Positions 43,711 through 52,311 of a stretch of DNA of 52,406 bases are shown piece after piece. The notes under the pieces were generated by a model that worked only from the letters and a program-made list of their open reading frames with translations, ran no database searches and was not told the DNA's origin. Source of the DNA: Roseibium sediminicola. Lineage in GTDB: Bacteria > Pseudomonadota > Alphaproteobacteria > Rhizobiales > Stappiaceae. Numbering within the stretch: the first letter of the stretch is position 1; each line of letters starts with the position of its first letter. Location: contig NZ_JALNMJ010000031.1 in the NCBI RefSeq assembly GCF_023156505.1, positions 1 through 52,406 of the forward strand. Reading direction: 5' to 3'. The position numbers and the translations under genes were made by a program.

Positions 43711-45549
43711 ATGTTTGATCGGTTCGAAAAACTCGTAGATCCGTTCGAAAACACCGAGCTGGATGTGCCGCCGAAAGGCTTCTGGGCCTTTTGCTGGTAC
43801 TATACCAAGCCCGTCTGGCCGATCCTGGCCGGCGTATCAGTGCTGGGCGCGATCATTGCCGTCCTGGAAGTCACGATCTTCACGTTTCTCGGAGAGCTGG
43901 TGACCTGGCTCGGCACGGAAAACGCGGAGACTTTCTTTCAGGACAACTGGCGTCAGCTGGTGTGGATGGGCCTGGTCGTGCTGGTGGTGTTGCCGGTGTT
44001 CGCGGCCTTCTGGGAAATGCTGTTCCATCAGGGTCTGATGGGCACCTATCCCATGTCGGTACGCTGGCGGGTGCACCGCTATCTGCTTCGGCAAAGCATT
44101 TCGTTCTACCAGAACGACTTTGCCGGCCGGATAGCGAACAAGCTGATGCAGACGGCGCTCGCCGTGCGTGAAGTCGTGACCCGGATCGCCGACATTCTGG
44201 TCTATGTGGCCGTCTATTTCGTCGCCGCGCTGTTCGTGGTCGCGGAAGCCAGCTTCTATTTCCTGATCCCGTTCATCGCCTGGCTCGGCTGTTATCTGGT
44301 GACCATGCGGATTTTCATTCCGCGTTTGAAAAACGTCTCCAGGGAGCAGGCGGATGCCCGTTCGCTGATGACCGGACATGTGGTCGATGCCTATACCAAC
44401 ATCTCGACCGTGAAGCTGTTCTCCCACGCTGCGCGTGAGGAGGACTATGCCAAGGGGTCGATGAAGTCGTTCCTGAAAACGGTGTTTCTGCAGATGCGCC
44501 TGGTCTCGGGCATGAACATCACGCTGACGACGCTCAACATGATGCTCCTGTTTTCGGTCGGCGCCATGGCGATGGTTCTGTGGCAGGCCGGAAAGGTCTC
44601 GACAGGCGAGATCGCGGTTGCCGTTGCCCTCGTGCTCAGGTTCCAGGGCATGTCCCAGTGGATCCTGTGGGAAGTGTCCGGCCTGTTCGAGAACATCGGC
44701 ACGGTCCAGGACGGCATCAACACGATCTCGCGTGAGCGGGATGTGACCGATGTACCCGATGCGGCTCCGCTGTCCGTGCCCAAGGGCGAAATCCGGTTCG
44801 AGGAAATCGGTTTCCACTACGGCAGGCAGTCGGGTGTCATCGAAAAGCTCGATCTGACCATCCAGCCGGGTGAGAAGATCGGCCTGATCGGGCGGTCCGG
44901 CGCGGGCAAGTCCACGCTGATCAATCTGCTCCTGCGGTTTTACGATCTGGAGAGCGGTAAGATCCGCATCGACGGCCAGGACATCGCGCACGTGCGCCAG
45001 GACGACATCCGGGCCAATGTCGGTGTGGTGACGCAGGACACGTCCCTGCTGCACCGGTCAATCCTGGAGAATGTGGCCTACGGCAAGCCCGATGTCAGCC
45101 GTGAGGAAGTCACCGCGGCGCTTGAGAAGGCCCATGCGCTTGACTTTGTCCGTGGCCTGACGGACCTCAACGGCCGTACCGGCCTGGACGCCCATGTCGG
45201 CGAACGAGGCGTGAAACTGTCCGGCGGCCAGCGCCAGCGGATCGCCATCGCCAGGGTGCTGTTGAAGAACGCACCGATCCTGGTTCTCGACGAGGCGACC
45301 TCGGCGCTCGATTCCGAGGTGGAACTTGCGATCCAGGAAAGTCTTTTCAACCTCATGGAGGGCAAGACCGTGATCGCGATCGCGCACCGGCTGTCGACAA
45401 TCGCGGCGATGGACCGGCTGATCGTGATGGACCAGGGTCGAATCATCGAAGAAGGCTCCCATCAGGAGCTGCTCGACAAGAACGGCCTTTATGCCCAGCT
45501 CTGGCAGCACCAGTCGGGCGGCTTCCTGTCCTCTGTGCAGGCCGCTTAA
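43711..45549 (+). CDS. ABC exporter, fused membrane and ATPase domains, paralogue 2
   Basis: 612 residues, the same architecture as the gene at 37031. The N-terminal arm FEKLVDPFEN matches FENWIDPF there. Six membrane helices to about 320; Walker A GRSGAGKST, signature LSGGQRQRIA, Walker B ILVLDEATSAL, H-loop AIAHRLST. Substrate unknown. Coupled to the 142-residue membrane protein. A hairpin follows the gene. Confidence 0.93.
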   Translation: MFDRFEKLVDPFENTELDVPPKGFWAFCWYYTKPVWPILAGVSVLGAIIAVLEVTIFTFLGELVTWLGTENAETFFQDNWRQLVWMGLVVLVVLPVFAAFWEMLFHQGLMGTYPMSVRWRVHRYLLRQSISFYQNDFAGRIANKLMQTALAVREVVTRIADILVYVAVYFVAALFVVAEASFYFLIPFIAWLGCYLVTMRIFIPRLKNVSREQADARSLMTGHVVDAYTNISTVKLFSHAAREEDYAKGSMKSFLKTVFLQMRLVSGMNITLTTLNMMLLFSVGAMAMVLWQAGKVSTGEIAVAVALVLRFQGMSQWILWEVSGLFENIGTVQDGINTISRERDVTDVPDAAPLSVPKGEIRFEEIGFHYGRQSGVIEKLDLTIQPGEKIGLIGRSGAGKSTLINLLLRFYDLESGKIRIDGQDIAHVRQDDIRANVGVVTQDTSLLHRSILENVAYGKPDVSREEVTAALEKAHALDFVRGLTDLNGRTGLDAHVGERGVKLSGGQRQRIAIARVLLKNAPILVLDEATSALDSEVELAIQESLFNLMEGKTVIAIAHRLSTIAAMDRLIVMDQGRIIEEGSHQELLDKNGLYAQLWQHQSGGFLSSVQAA

Positions 45550-45564
45550 AGGCGTCAAAAAACA

Positions 45565-45598
45565 GCAAGACCGGGATTCATTTGAATTCCGGTCTTGC
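45565..45598 (-). terminator. Hairpin between exporter 2 and petA, T-tract on the minus strand
   Basis: GCAAGACCGG pairs with CCGGTCTTGC, a 10-bp stem, enclosing GAATTC-type pairing. On the minus strand it is followed by TGTTTTTTG, a good terminator tail; on the plus strand the tail is only GCTTGTT. No minus-strand gene ends here, so it probably still serves the plus-strand exporter transcript, less efficiently. Confidence 0.55.
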
Positions 45599-45854
45599 GC
45601 TTGTTCCCAAAAAAAGGGCAGAAAAGCGGCGCGGTGGTGGATTTGCCTGCGACATATGCGTTTCGGTACGTTTGTTGAACTGGACAAGCGTTTCGAAGGG
45701 TGCAAAAAGACAAGCCGCTTGGCCGGTGCGGATAGATGCCGCACCTGGTCGCCGTTGAGCCCGACATGGTTCTGCCTATCCTTTGCCACAAAGGATGGTC
45801 CGGACGTGTTACGGGCTGTCGGTACAGGTAAACAGGTTTCGAGAGGACGCGACC

Positions 45855-46418
45855 TTGGCACACAACACGGATCCGGAAGAACCGAACCGGCGTGACTTTC
45901 TCTACATTGCGACCGGCGCCATGGGCGCTGTGGGCGCTGGCGCGCTGGCATGGCCCTTCATTGACCAGATGAACCCGGACGCTTCTGCACTGGCACTGGC
46001 TTCCATCGAGGTCGATGTGTCTGCGGTGGCAGAAGGACAGTCAATTACAGTTAAATGGCGCGGCAAGCCGGTCTTCATCCGCAACCGTACGGAAACGGAA
46101 GTGGAAGAAGCCAAGGCGGTTCCGGTTGCGGATCTGCCGGACCAGAATGCGCGTAACGCCAATCTGCCGGCCGACGCGGAGGCAACCGATGCCAACCGCG
46201 GCGTCGAAGGCAACGAAAAGTGGCTCGTTCAGGTCGGTGTCTGTACCCACCTCGGCTGTGTGCCGCTGGGCGATGCCGGCGATTTCGGCGGCTGGTTCTG
46301 CCCGTGCCACGGCTCTCACTATGACACTGCCGGCCGTATCCGTAAGGGCCCGGCTCCCGAGAATTTGCTGATTCCGCCGCTCGAGTTCGTCAGCGACTCG
46401 ACGATCAAGATCGGCTAA
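45855..46418 (+). CDS. petA: Ubiquinol-cytochrome c reductase, Rieske iron-sulfur subunit
   Basis: PetA carries the 2Fe-2S cluster that takes electrons from ubiquinol to cytochrome c1. 187 residues: a twin-arginine-like start RRDFLYIATGAMGAVGAG anchoring one membrane helix, and the Rieske motifs CTHLGC and CPCHGSHYD. TTG 45855 was chosen: GAGAGGACG lies just upstream and the product starts MAHNTDPEEPNRRDF, a normal Rieske N-terminus. The frame extends to 45783 without a better start. First gene of petABC. Confidence 0.95.
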   Translation: MAHNTDPEEPNRRDFLYIATGAMGAVGAGALAWPFIDQMNPDASALALASIEVDVSAVAEGQSITVKWRGKPVFIRNRTETEVEEAKAVPVADLPDQNARNANLPADAEATDANRGVEGNEKWLVQVGVCTHLGCVPLGDAGDFGGWFCPCHGSHYDTAGRIRKGPAPENLLIPPLEFVSDSTIKIG

Positions 46419-46443
46419 CGGCAAGATTTTTTAGGAGACAGCC

Positions 46444-47709
46444 ATGGCTGGACATTCAAACTACGTACCGCAGAGCGCTGCGGCAAAGTGGCTGGAAAGC
46501 CGCCTGCCGGTCATTTCGCTCGTTCGCGGCTCCTTCGTCGATTTCCCGACCCCGAAGAACCTCAATTACTGGTGGACCTTCGGCGGCATCCTGTTCTTCA
46601 TGCTCGTTGCACAGATCATCACCGGCATCGTCCTGGTGATGCACTATACGCCGAGCACGGGCGCGGCCTTCGACAGCGTCGAACACATCATGCGTGACGT
46701 GAACTTCGGCTGGATGCTGCGCTACCTGCACTCCAACGGCGCGTCGATGTTCTTCATCGCCGTCTACATTCACATCTTCCGCGGTCTCTACTACGGCTCC
46801 TACAAGGCGCCGCGCGAGATCTCCTGGATCCTCGGCGTGATCATCTTCCTGATCATGATGGGCACCGCCTTCATGGGCTACGTGTTGCCCTGGGGCCAGA
46901 TGTCCTTCTGGGGCGCAACCGTGATCACCAACCTGTTCTCGGCAATTCCGCTGGTGGGTGAGGAAATCCGCACCTGGCTGTGGGGCGGCTTCTCGGTCGA
47001 CAATCCGACCCTGAACCGGTTCTTCTCGCTGCACTACCTGCTGCCGTTCATGATCTTCGGTGTTGTCATCCTGCACGTGTGGGCGTTCCACACCACGGGC
47101 AACAACAACCCGACCGGCGTTCAGCCGAAGACCAAGCAGGACACTGTGCCGTTCCATCCGTACTACACGATCAAGGACCTGTTCGCGATCGTGGTGTTCA
47201 TGGTGATTTTCGCCTGGTTCGCCTTCTATGTGCCGAACTACATGGGCCACCCGGACAACTACATCGAGGCCAACCCGCTGGTAACTCCGGCGCATATCGT
47301 TCCGGAATGGTACTTCCTGCCGTTCTACGCGATCCTGCGCGCAGTTCCGGACAAGCTCGGTGGTGTTGTCGCCATGTTCGGAGCCATCGCGGTCCTCTTC
47401 GTCCTGCCCTGGCTCGACACGTCCAAGGTCCGCTCCGGCACCTACCGTCCGCTGTTCAAGCAGTTCTTCTGGATCTTCGCAGGTGTCTGCGTGGCGCTTG
47501 GATATCTCGGCGCGATGCCGGCGGAAGGTATCTACGTGATCCTGTCCCGGATCTTCACCGTCTACTACTTCGCTCACTTCCTGGTCATCCTGCCGATGCT
47601 CGGTTTCCTGGAGAAGCCGAAGCCATTGCCGGCATCGATCTCCGAAGCGGTGCTGAAGGGTGGTTCCGGCAAACCGGCTGGTGCGGCTGCCGCACCGGAC
47701 ACGAAGTAA
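46444..47709 (+). CDS. petB: Cytochrome b of the bc1 complex
   Basis: PetB is the membrane core of the bc1 complex, holding both b haems and the Qo and Qi sites. 421 residues with eight membrane helices, typical of alphaproteobacteria. Seen are GWMLRYLHSNGASMFF with a haem His, GYVLPWGQMSFWGATVITN (Qo region), HYLLPFMIFGVVILHVWAFH, and VPEWYFLPFYAILRAVPDKL containing the PEWY motif. It lies 25 bp after petA with AGGAG before ATG. Confidence 0.98.
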   Translation: MAGHSNYVPQSAAAKWLESRLPVISLVRGSFVDFPTPKNLNYWWTFGGILFFMLVAQIITGIVLVMHYTPSTGAAFDSVEHIMRDVNFGWMLRYLHSNGASMFFIAVYIHIFRGLYYGSYKAPREISWILGVIIFLIMMGTAFMGYVLPWGQMSFWGATVITNLFSAIPLVGEEIRTWLWGGFSVDNPTLNRFFSLHYLLPFMIFGVVILHVWAFHTTGNNNPTGVQPKTKQDTVPFHPYYTIKDLFAIVVFMVIFAWFAFYVPNYMGHPDNYIEANPLVTPAHIVPEWYFLPFYAILRAVPDKLGGVVAMFGAIAVLFVLPWLDTSKVRSGTYRPLFKQFFWIFAGVCVALGYLGAMPAEGIYVILSRIFTVYYFAHFLVILPMLGFLEKPKPLPASISEAVLKGGSGKPAGAAAAPDTK

Positions 47710-47739
47710 CGCGACCCGGATCAGGAGTTAATTGAGACA

Positions 47740-48627
47740 ATGAGCACCATGATCAAAATGGTTCGTAACTTCGCTGCGGTGGCCCTGGTCGCCACCGCTA
47801 CCCCGGCCCTGGCCGCCGGTGGCGCGGTGCCGCATATTGAGCGCCAGCAGTGGTCCTTTGCCGGGCCGTTCGGCTTCTTCGACCGCGGTCAGCTGCAGCG
47901 CGGCTTCAAGGTCTACCGGGAAGTCTGTGCGTCCTGTCACGGTCTGAAGCAGGTTGCCTTCCGCAACCTGGCGGATGAAGGCGGGCCGAGCTTCTCCGAA
48001 GACCAGGCCAAGCAGATTGCCTCCGAATATACGGTGATCGACGGCCCGAACGAAGACGGTGACATGTATGAGCGTCCGGCGATCCTGGCGGACAAGTTCC
48101 CGTCGCCGTTCCCGAACGAGCAGGCGGCCCGCGCCTCCAATGGCGGCGCCTACCCGCCTGACTTCTCGCTGCTGGCCAAGGCCCGCGCGGCACACCGGGG
48201 TTTCCCGTGGTTCGTGTTCGACGCCTTCACCCAATATCAGGAGAATGGCCCGGACTACATCTACACACTGTTGACCAGCTATCCGGAAGAAAACCCGGCC
48301 TGTCTCGGCGAGGACTTCTCCGGCAACTACAACCCGGCTTTCCTCGGCGGATCGGTCACAGCAGAAGAATGCGCCCATGAGAACCTGACCGGTGGTCCGA
48401 TCGGCATGGCCAACCCGCTCTCCGACGAGCTGGTGGAATATACCGACGGCACTCCGATGACGGTCGACCAGTACGCCAAGGACGTTTCCGCGTTCATGAT
48501 GTGGGCGGCTGAGCCGCATCTGGAAGAGCGCAAGAAGATCGGCTTCCGCGTCATGGTTTTCCTGATCGTCTTCGCCGGCATGCTCTACTTCACCAAGAAG
48601 AAACTCTGGCGCAACGTTGAGCATTGA
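47740..48627 (+). CDS. petC: Cytochrome c1 of the bc1 complex
   Basis: PetC passes electrons from the Rieske centre to soluble or membrane cytochrome c. 295 residues: signal peptide 1-25 (VALVATATPALA), haem motif CASCH near residue 63, the second axial Met in the NPLSDELV/GMANPL region, and a C-terminal membrane anchor (VMVFLIVFAGMLYFTKKKLW). Last gene of petABC, followed by a strong terminator. Confidence 0.97.
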   Translation: MSTMIKMVRNFAAVALVATATPALAAGGAVPHIERQQWSFAGPFGFFDRGQLQRGFKVYREVCASCHGLKQVAFRNLADEGGPSFSEDQAKQIASEYTVIDGPNEDGDMYERPAILADKFPSPFPNEQAARASNGGAYPPDFSLLAKARAAHRGFPWFVFDAFTQYQENGPDYIYTLLTSYPEENPACLGEDFSGNYNPAFLGGSVTAEECAHENLTGGPIGMANPLSDELVEYTDGTPMTVDQYAKDVSAFMMWAAEPHLEERKKIGFRVMVFLIVFAGMLYFTKKKLWRNVEH

Positions 48628-48652
48628 TTGATTGCCGCGACAGTGCATGATG

Positions 48653-48688
48653 AAAGCCGCCGGTTGTACCGGCGGCTTTTTCTTTTTT
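48653..48688 (+). terminator. Rho-independent terminator after petC
   Basis: AAAGCCGCCGGT (48653-48664) pairs perfectly with ACCGGCGGCTTT (48668-48679) around TGT, followed by a T-rich tail. Ends petABC. Confidence 0.93.
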
Positions 48689-48699
48689 GAGGTGATGCA

Positions 48700-49191
48700 A
48701 TGGGCCGCGCCCTGCTGATTTTGGCATTTGTACTTCTACCCGCGCCTTCCTTTTCCCAGGCGGCTGCAACACATACGGTCGAGGTCCTGGATCTTCAGCT
48801 CGCCATGCGGGCGGCTTTGCGGGCGATCGAGGTCTGCAACGAAGCGGGGTTCCAGGCCGGGGCGTCGGTGGTCGATCGGTTCGGGGTCGAACAGGTCACG
48901 CTGCGCAACAATATGGGCGGTGCCCTTGTGGCCGAAGCCGCCCGGCGCAAGGCTCAGACGGCAGCCTCCTTCAACCAGCCCACGGCTACGCTTGAGCCGC
49001 AGGAAGCTGGCGGCGGCGATGCCGGTCTTGGCGCAATTCCCGGCGTCGTGCCACTTGGCGGCGGCCTGCCCATCGTGACCGCGTCCGGCGCGCTGCTCGG
49101 CGGTATCGGCGTTGCCGGAGGCGGCGGCAGTGAAAATGAGGCCAAATGCGCCAAGGCCGGTCTTGACGCAATTGCGGATCAATTGAAATAA
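48700..49191 (+). CDS. Secreted GlcG/HbpS-like haem-binding family protein
   Basis: 163 residues. Signal peptide about 1-20 (ALLILAFVLLPAPSFSQA). The mature part has the GlcG/HbpS fold motifs: RAIEVCNEAGFQAGASVVDR, ARRKAQTAASFNQPTATL and GLPIVTASGALLGGIGVAGG. The end has NEAKCAKAGLDAI. Some family members bind haem or cobalamin; the role here is unknown, though position after petABC would suit haem. ATG 48700 follows the petC terminator closely. Confidence 0.88.
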   Translation: MGRALLILAFVLLPAPSFSQAAATHTVEVLDLQLAMRAALRAIEVCNEAGFQAGASVVDRFGVEQVTLRNNMGGALVAEAARRKAQTAASFNQPTATLEPQEAGGGDAGLGAIPGVVPLGGGLPIVTASGALLGGIGVAGGGGSENEAKCAKAGLDAIADQLK

Positions 49192-49257
49192 CCCTCTCGG
49201 AGTTCCAGTCCGATACGGGACCGGCACGCCCGCATTTTTAGGAAGCTTGGAGCGGAC

Positions 49258-50136
49258 ATGGCAGACGCAGTATTGGGCATTATCGGCGGGTCGGGTATCT
49301 ACGACCTTCCTGGGCTGGAGAACTCCGAATGGATCTCCGTCGAAAGCCCCTGGGGCACGCCGTCCGATCAGGTGCGTATCGGTACCATCAACGGGCTGAA
49401 AATCGTGTTCCTGCCGCGCCACGGCCGCGGACATGTCTATTCACCGACAACGATCAACTACCGTGCCAATATCGATGTGATGAAGCGTTGCGGCGTCACC
49501 GATCTGCTGTCGGTATCCGCCTGCGGCTCCCTGAAGGAAGAGCATGCGCCGGGGACCTTCGTGCTGGTCGACCAGTTCATCGACCGCACCATTGCCCGGG
49601 AAAAGAGCTTCTTCGGCACCGGCTGCGTCGCCCATGTGTCCATGGCGACCCCGGTCAGTCCGAAGCTGGTCGATGCCGTGGCAGCAGCCGCCGAGGCCGA
49701 AGGCCTTGCCCATGCCAAGGGCGGCACGTATCTGGCCATGGAAGGCCCGCAGTTTTCCTCGCTGGCCGAAAGCCACCTATACCGGTCCTGGGGCTGCGAC
49801 GTCATCGGCATGACCAACATGCCGGAGGCCAAACTCGCCCGTGAAGCCGAGATCTGCTACGCGACCGTTGCCATGGTCACCGACTATGACAGCTGGCATC
49901 CGGATCATGGCGAAGTCGACATCCAGGCCATCATCAAGGTTCTGCATGAGAATGCCGACAACGCGCAGCGGCTGGTGGCCCGGGTGGCCCGCGACCTGCC
50001 GAAAGAGCATCAGTCCTGTCCGGCCGGCTCGGACACCGCCCTGGAATTTGCCTTCATGACCGCGCCGGAAAAACGCGATCCTGCCCTGGTGGCGAAACTA
50101 GACGCCATTGCGGGCCGGGTTCTGAACCGGGGCTAG
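49258..50136 (+). CDS. mtnP: S-methyl-5'-thioadenosine phosphorylase MtnP
   Basis: It splits methylthioadenosine with phosphate into adenine and methylthioribose-1-phosphate. The 292-residue protein has IIGGSGIYDLPGL at the N-terminus, PRHGRGHVYSPTTINYRANI near 50-65, SACGSLKEEHAPGTFVLVDQ and the substrate region EGPQFSSLAES with GMTNMPEAKLAREAEICY. Its two products feed MtnA (encoded at 14636) and Apt (next gene but one element). Length is typical. Confidence 0.96.
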   Translation: MADAVLGIIGGSGIYDLPGLENSEWISVESPWGTPSDQVRIGTINGLKIVFLPRHGRGHVYSPTTINYRANIDVMKRCGVTDLLSVSACGSLKEEHAPGTFVLVDQFIDRTIAREKSFFGTGCVAHVSMATPVSPKLVDAVAAAAEAEGLAHAKGGTYLAMEGPQFSSLAESHLYRSWGCDVIGMTNMPEAKLAREAEICYATVAMVTDYDSWHPDHGEVDIQAIIKVLHENADNAQRLVARVARDLPKEHQSCPAGSDTALEFAFMTAPEKRDPALVAKLDAIAGRVLNRG

Positions 50137-50398
50137 GGCATCGGGCGTTAAGTTTGAAGCATTTGATGATGGAAAGCAGCTCACTCGGCGAGGCGCGTCG
50201 CGCAGCGCGATGCAGTGTATCGGGCCAGCGGCGTAACGCTGCCGATGAGCTGCTTCCCATCACCCGAAGGGTCGGTTTCCTTTGCCCTCTGACGTCGTTG
50301 GCTTGCGCTTGTGGTGGGAAACACCACGACGCGCAACCCTCCTCGTCAGCAGACAAAGGAAATCCGGTCAAATGCTTCAAACTTAACGCCCGATGCTC
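50136..50398. mobile_element. 263-bp inverted-repeat element with inner hairpins
   Basis: The left arm from 50136 (GGGCATCGGGCGTTAAGTTT, on to 50166) is repeated in inverse at 50368-50398, 31 bp with one mismatch. TA flanks both ends. Inside are two more inverted pairs: GATGGAAAGCAGCTCA with TGAGCTGCTTCCCATC, and TTTCCTTTG with CAAAGGAAA. It contains no transposase and has no recognised product. It fills the gap between mtnP and apt. It has exactly the size of the element at 33893-34155 but unrelated ends. Confidence 0.75.
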
Positions 50399-50501
50399 TA
50401 ACTTATTTGTCCATTTGAATTGGCTTCGACCGGTGGCGGAAACTTGGTATAACCACCGGCCGGGGCCTTCGGCCGGAACGCTTCAAATAGAAAGACATGC
50501 G

Positions 50502-51050
50502 ATGACCGAACAGACGATCCAGGATGAATTGATCAGCTCCATCCGCACGATCGAGGACTATCCGAAAGAAGGCATTCTGTTCCGGGACATCACGACGCTG
50601 CTGGGCAACGCTCGCGCCTTCCGCCGGGCGGTCGACGCATTGGTGCAGCCCTGGGCGGGCTCCAAGGTCGAGCAGGTTGCCGGCATCGAGGCGCGCGGCT
50701 TTATCCTGGGCGGCGCGGTGGCACATCAACTGTCGGCCGGTTTCGTTCCGATCCGCAAGAAAGGCAAGCTGCCGCATGAAACCGTGCGCATTGCCTATTC
50801 GCTGGAATACGGCCTCGACGAGATGGAAATGCACAAGGACGCCATCCAGCCCGGCGACCGCGTCATTCTGGTCGACGACCTGATTGCGACCGGCGGCACG
50901 GCGGAAGCCGCCTGCAAGCTGCTCAGATCCATGGGCGCCAACATCGAGGCGGCCTGCTTCATTGTCGATCTGCCGGATCTGGGCGGGCGCAAGAAACTCG
51001 AGGCGCTCAACGTGCCGGTGCGCACGCTGGTGGAATTCCCGGGACACTGA
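50502..51050 (+). CDS. apt: Adenine phosphoribosyltransferase
   Basis: It makes AMP from adenine and PRPP, salvaging the adenine released by MtnP. 182 residues, typical. Motifs: YPKEGILFRDITTLL near 20, GIEARGFILGGAVAHQL near 63, and the PRPP loop VILVDDLIATGGTAEA near 124. The start ATG 50502 was chosen by alignment; the frame is open far upstream through the inverted-repeat element and the longer form is rejected. Confidence 0.97.
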   Translation: MTEQTIQDELISSIRTIEDYPKEGILFRDITTLLGNARAFRRAVDALVQPWAGSKVEQVAGIEARGFILGGAVAHQLSAGFVPIRKKGKLPHETVRIAYSLEYGLDEMEMHKDAIQPGDRVILVDDLIATGGTAEAACKLLRSMGANIEAACFIVDLPDLGGRKKLEALNVPVRTLVEFPGH

Positions 51051-51056
51051 TCCGTC

Positions 51057-51719
51057 ATGGTTGGAGGAGCCGGGGAGGGCGCCGGGAAACCGGATTTTTC
51101 GGAACGATTTCGGACCGATTTCGAGACGCTGCTGAAATGGCGGCGGGACGTGCGGCGTTTCAGGCGCGATCCGCTGCCCGAGGGCACGCTCGATCACCTG
51201 TTGCACTTGGCCGACCTGGCGCCGTCCGTCGGCAACAGCCAGCCCTGGCGGATCGTGGTTGTCGACAGCGCGCAAAAGCGGGGCGAGATCGTTTCCAGCT
51301 TCGAGGCGGAGAACGAGGCGGCCGCGCAGGCCTATGACAATGACAAGGCGATGCTCTACCGCCAGCTCAAGCTGGCGGGGCTCAAGGAAGCTCCGGTGCA
51401 TCTGGCGGTTTTCAGCGACGAGGACCCGGAGCAGGGGCACGGCCTTGGCCGTATGACCATGCCCGAGACGCTGGCCTATTCCACCGTCAGCATGATCCAC
51501 ACATTCTGGCTGGCCGCCCGTGCGGAAGGGGTCGGGGTCGGCTGGGTGTCGATCCTTGATCCCGAAAAGGTCACGCAGATCCTGCAGGTTGACGGCAGCT
51601 GGCGGCTCGTGGCTTATCTATGCGTCGGTTTTCCGGAAGAAGAACATGTCGATCCGGAACTCGAACGGGCACGCTGGCAGGCACGGACGCCGTTGTCGTC
51701 CAGGATACTTCATCGATGA
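51057..51719 (+). CDS. bluB: 5,6-dimethylbenzimidazole synthase BluB
   Basis: BluB destroys reduced FMN with oxygen to make the lower ligand of vitamin B12. 220 residues of the nitroreductase fold: KWRRDVRRFRRDPLPEGTLD, LAPSVGNSQPWRI, HGLGRMTMPETLAYSTVSMI and GVGVGWVSILDPEKV, the last two being specific to the BluB group. It starts 6 bp after apt, a surprising partner, and no cobalamin riboswitch precedes it. The exact pathway assignment is from sequence motif only. Confidence 0.88.
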   Translation: MVGGAGEGAGKPDFSERFRTDFETLLKWRRDVRRFRRDPLPEGTLDHLLHLADLAPSVGNSQPWRIVVVDSAQKRGEIVSSFEAENEAAAQAYDNDKAMLYRQLKLAGLKEAPVHLAVFSDEDPEQGHGLGRMTMPETLAYSTVSMIHTFWLAARAEGVGVGWVSILDPEKVTQILQVDGSWRLVAYLCVGFPEEEHVDPELERARWQARTPLSSRILHR

Positions 51720-51728
51720 GGGCAGATC

Positions 51729-52208
51729 ATGAGCATCGTCACACGCCGGATCACTGAAGACGACAAGGACGCCGTCTTTCAGCTGCTGGCCGACCGTTGG
51801 GCCGGGCCTGAAATGTTGCTGGACGGTGAGCTGATCGACGCCTCGAGCCTACCCGGTTTCGTTTCCTATGACGGCGATGAGCTGGTCGGCCTGGTGACCC
51901 TGATCAAGCGCGATCACGAATGGGAAATCCTGACGCTCGATTCTCTCAACCGGTGGGGCGGTACAGGCACTTTGCTCCTCAATGCGGTTGTCGACGATGC
52001 CCGCGCCAGCGGCATCGACCGGCTGACGGTGCGCACATCCAACGACAATCTCGACGCTTTCCGCTTCTACCAGCGCCGCGGCTTCCGCCTGGAGCGGATC
52101 GCCCAAGGGGTGATCGACGCGGAACGGGAAAAGAAGCCGGAAATCCCGCTGCGCGGCGACTACGGCATCGAGATCCGCGACGAAGTCCTGTTCTCGCGCA
52201 GTCTTTGA
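51729..52208 (+). CDS. GNAT family N-acetyltransferase
   Basis: 159 residues with the GNAT core: LVGLVTLIKRDHEWEILTLD, the acetyl-CoA loop RWGGTGTLLLNAVV, and TSNDNLDAFRFYQRRGFRLE. The substrate is unknown. ATG 51729 lies 9 bp after bluB and has GGGCAG upstream, so apt-bluB-GNAT is likely one transcript. Confidence 0.88.
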   Translation: MSIVTRRITEDDKDAVFQLLADRWAGPEMLLDGELIDASSLPGFVSYDGDELVGLVTLIKRDHEWEILTLDSLNRWGGTGTLLLNAVVDDARASGIDRLTVRTSNDNLDAFRFYQRRGFRLERIAQGVIDAEREKKPEIPLRGDYGIEIRDEVLFSRSL

Positions 52209-52260
52209 GGGCGCGTGACGCGGCGAATTCCTGCCAGAATTCAAGCTTCCCACACGTTCT

Positions 52261-52299
52261 GCGTCATCCTGAGGAGCGCGCTTGGCGCGCGTCTCGAAG
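52261..52299. repeat. REP-like palindrome, family A, cut short at its right side
   Basis: GCGTCATCCTGAGGAGCGCG to GCGCGTCTCGAAG matches the family A units at 14493 and 20948. The other copies continue with GATG or GATC, but here the match stops at 52299 and unrelated sequence leads to the IS110 gene. No inverse partner unit is seen. Confidence 0.85.
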
Positions 52300-52311
52300 C
52301 AACCGTGTTTG

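Noticed and set aside
50154..50501. N-terminal extension of apt through the inverted-repeat element
   Set aside because: Apt starts at the conserved MTEQTIQDEL segment; the upstream residues come from repeat DNA.
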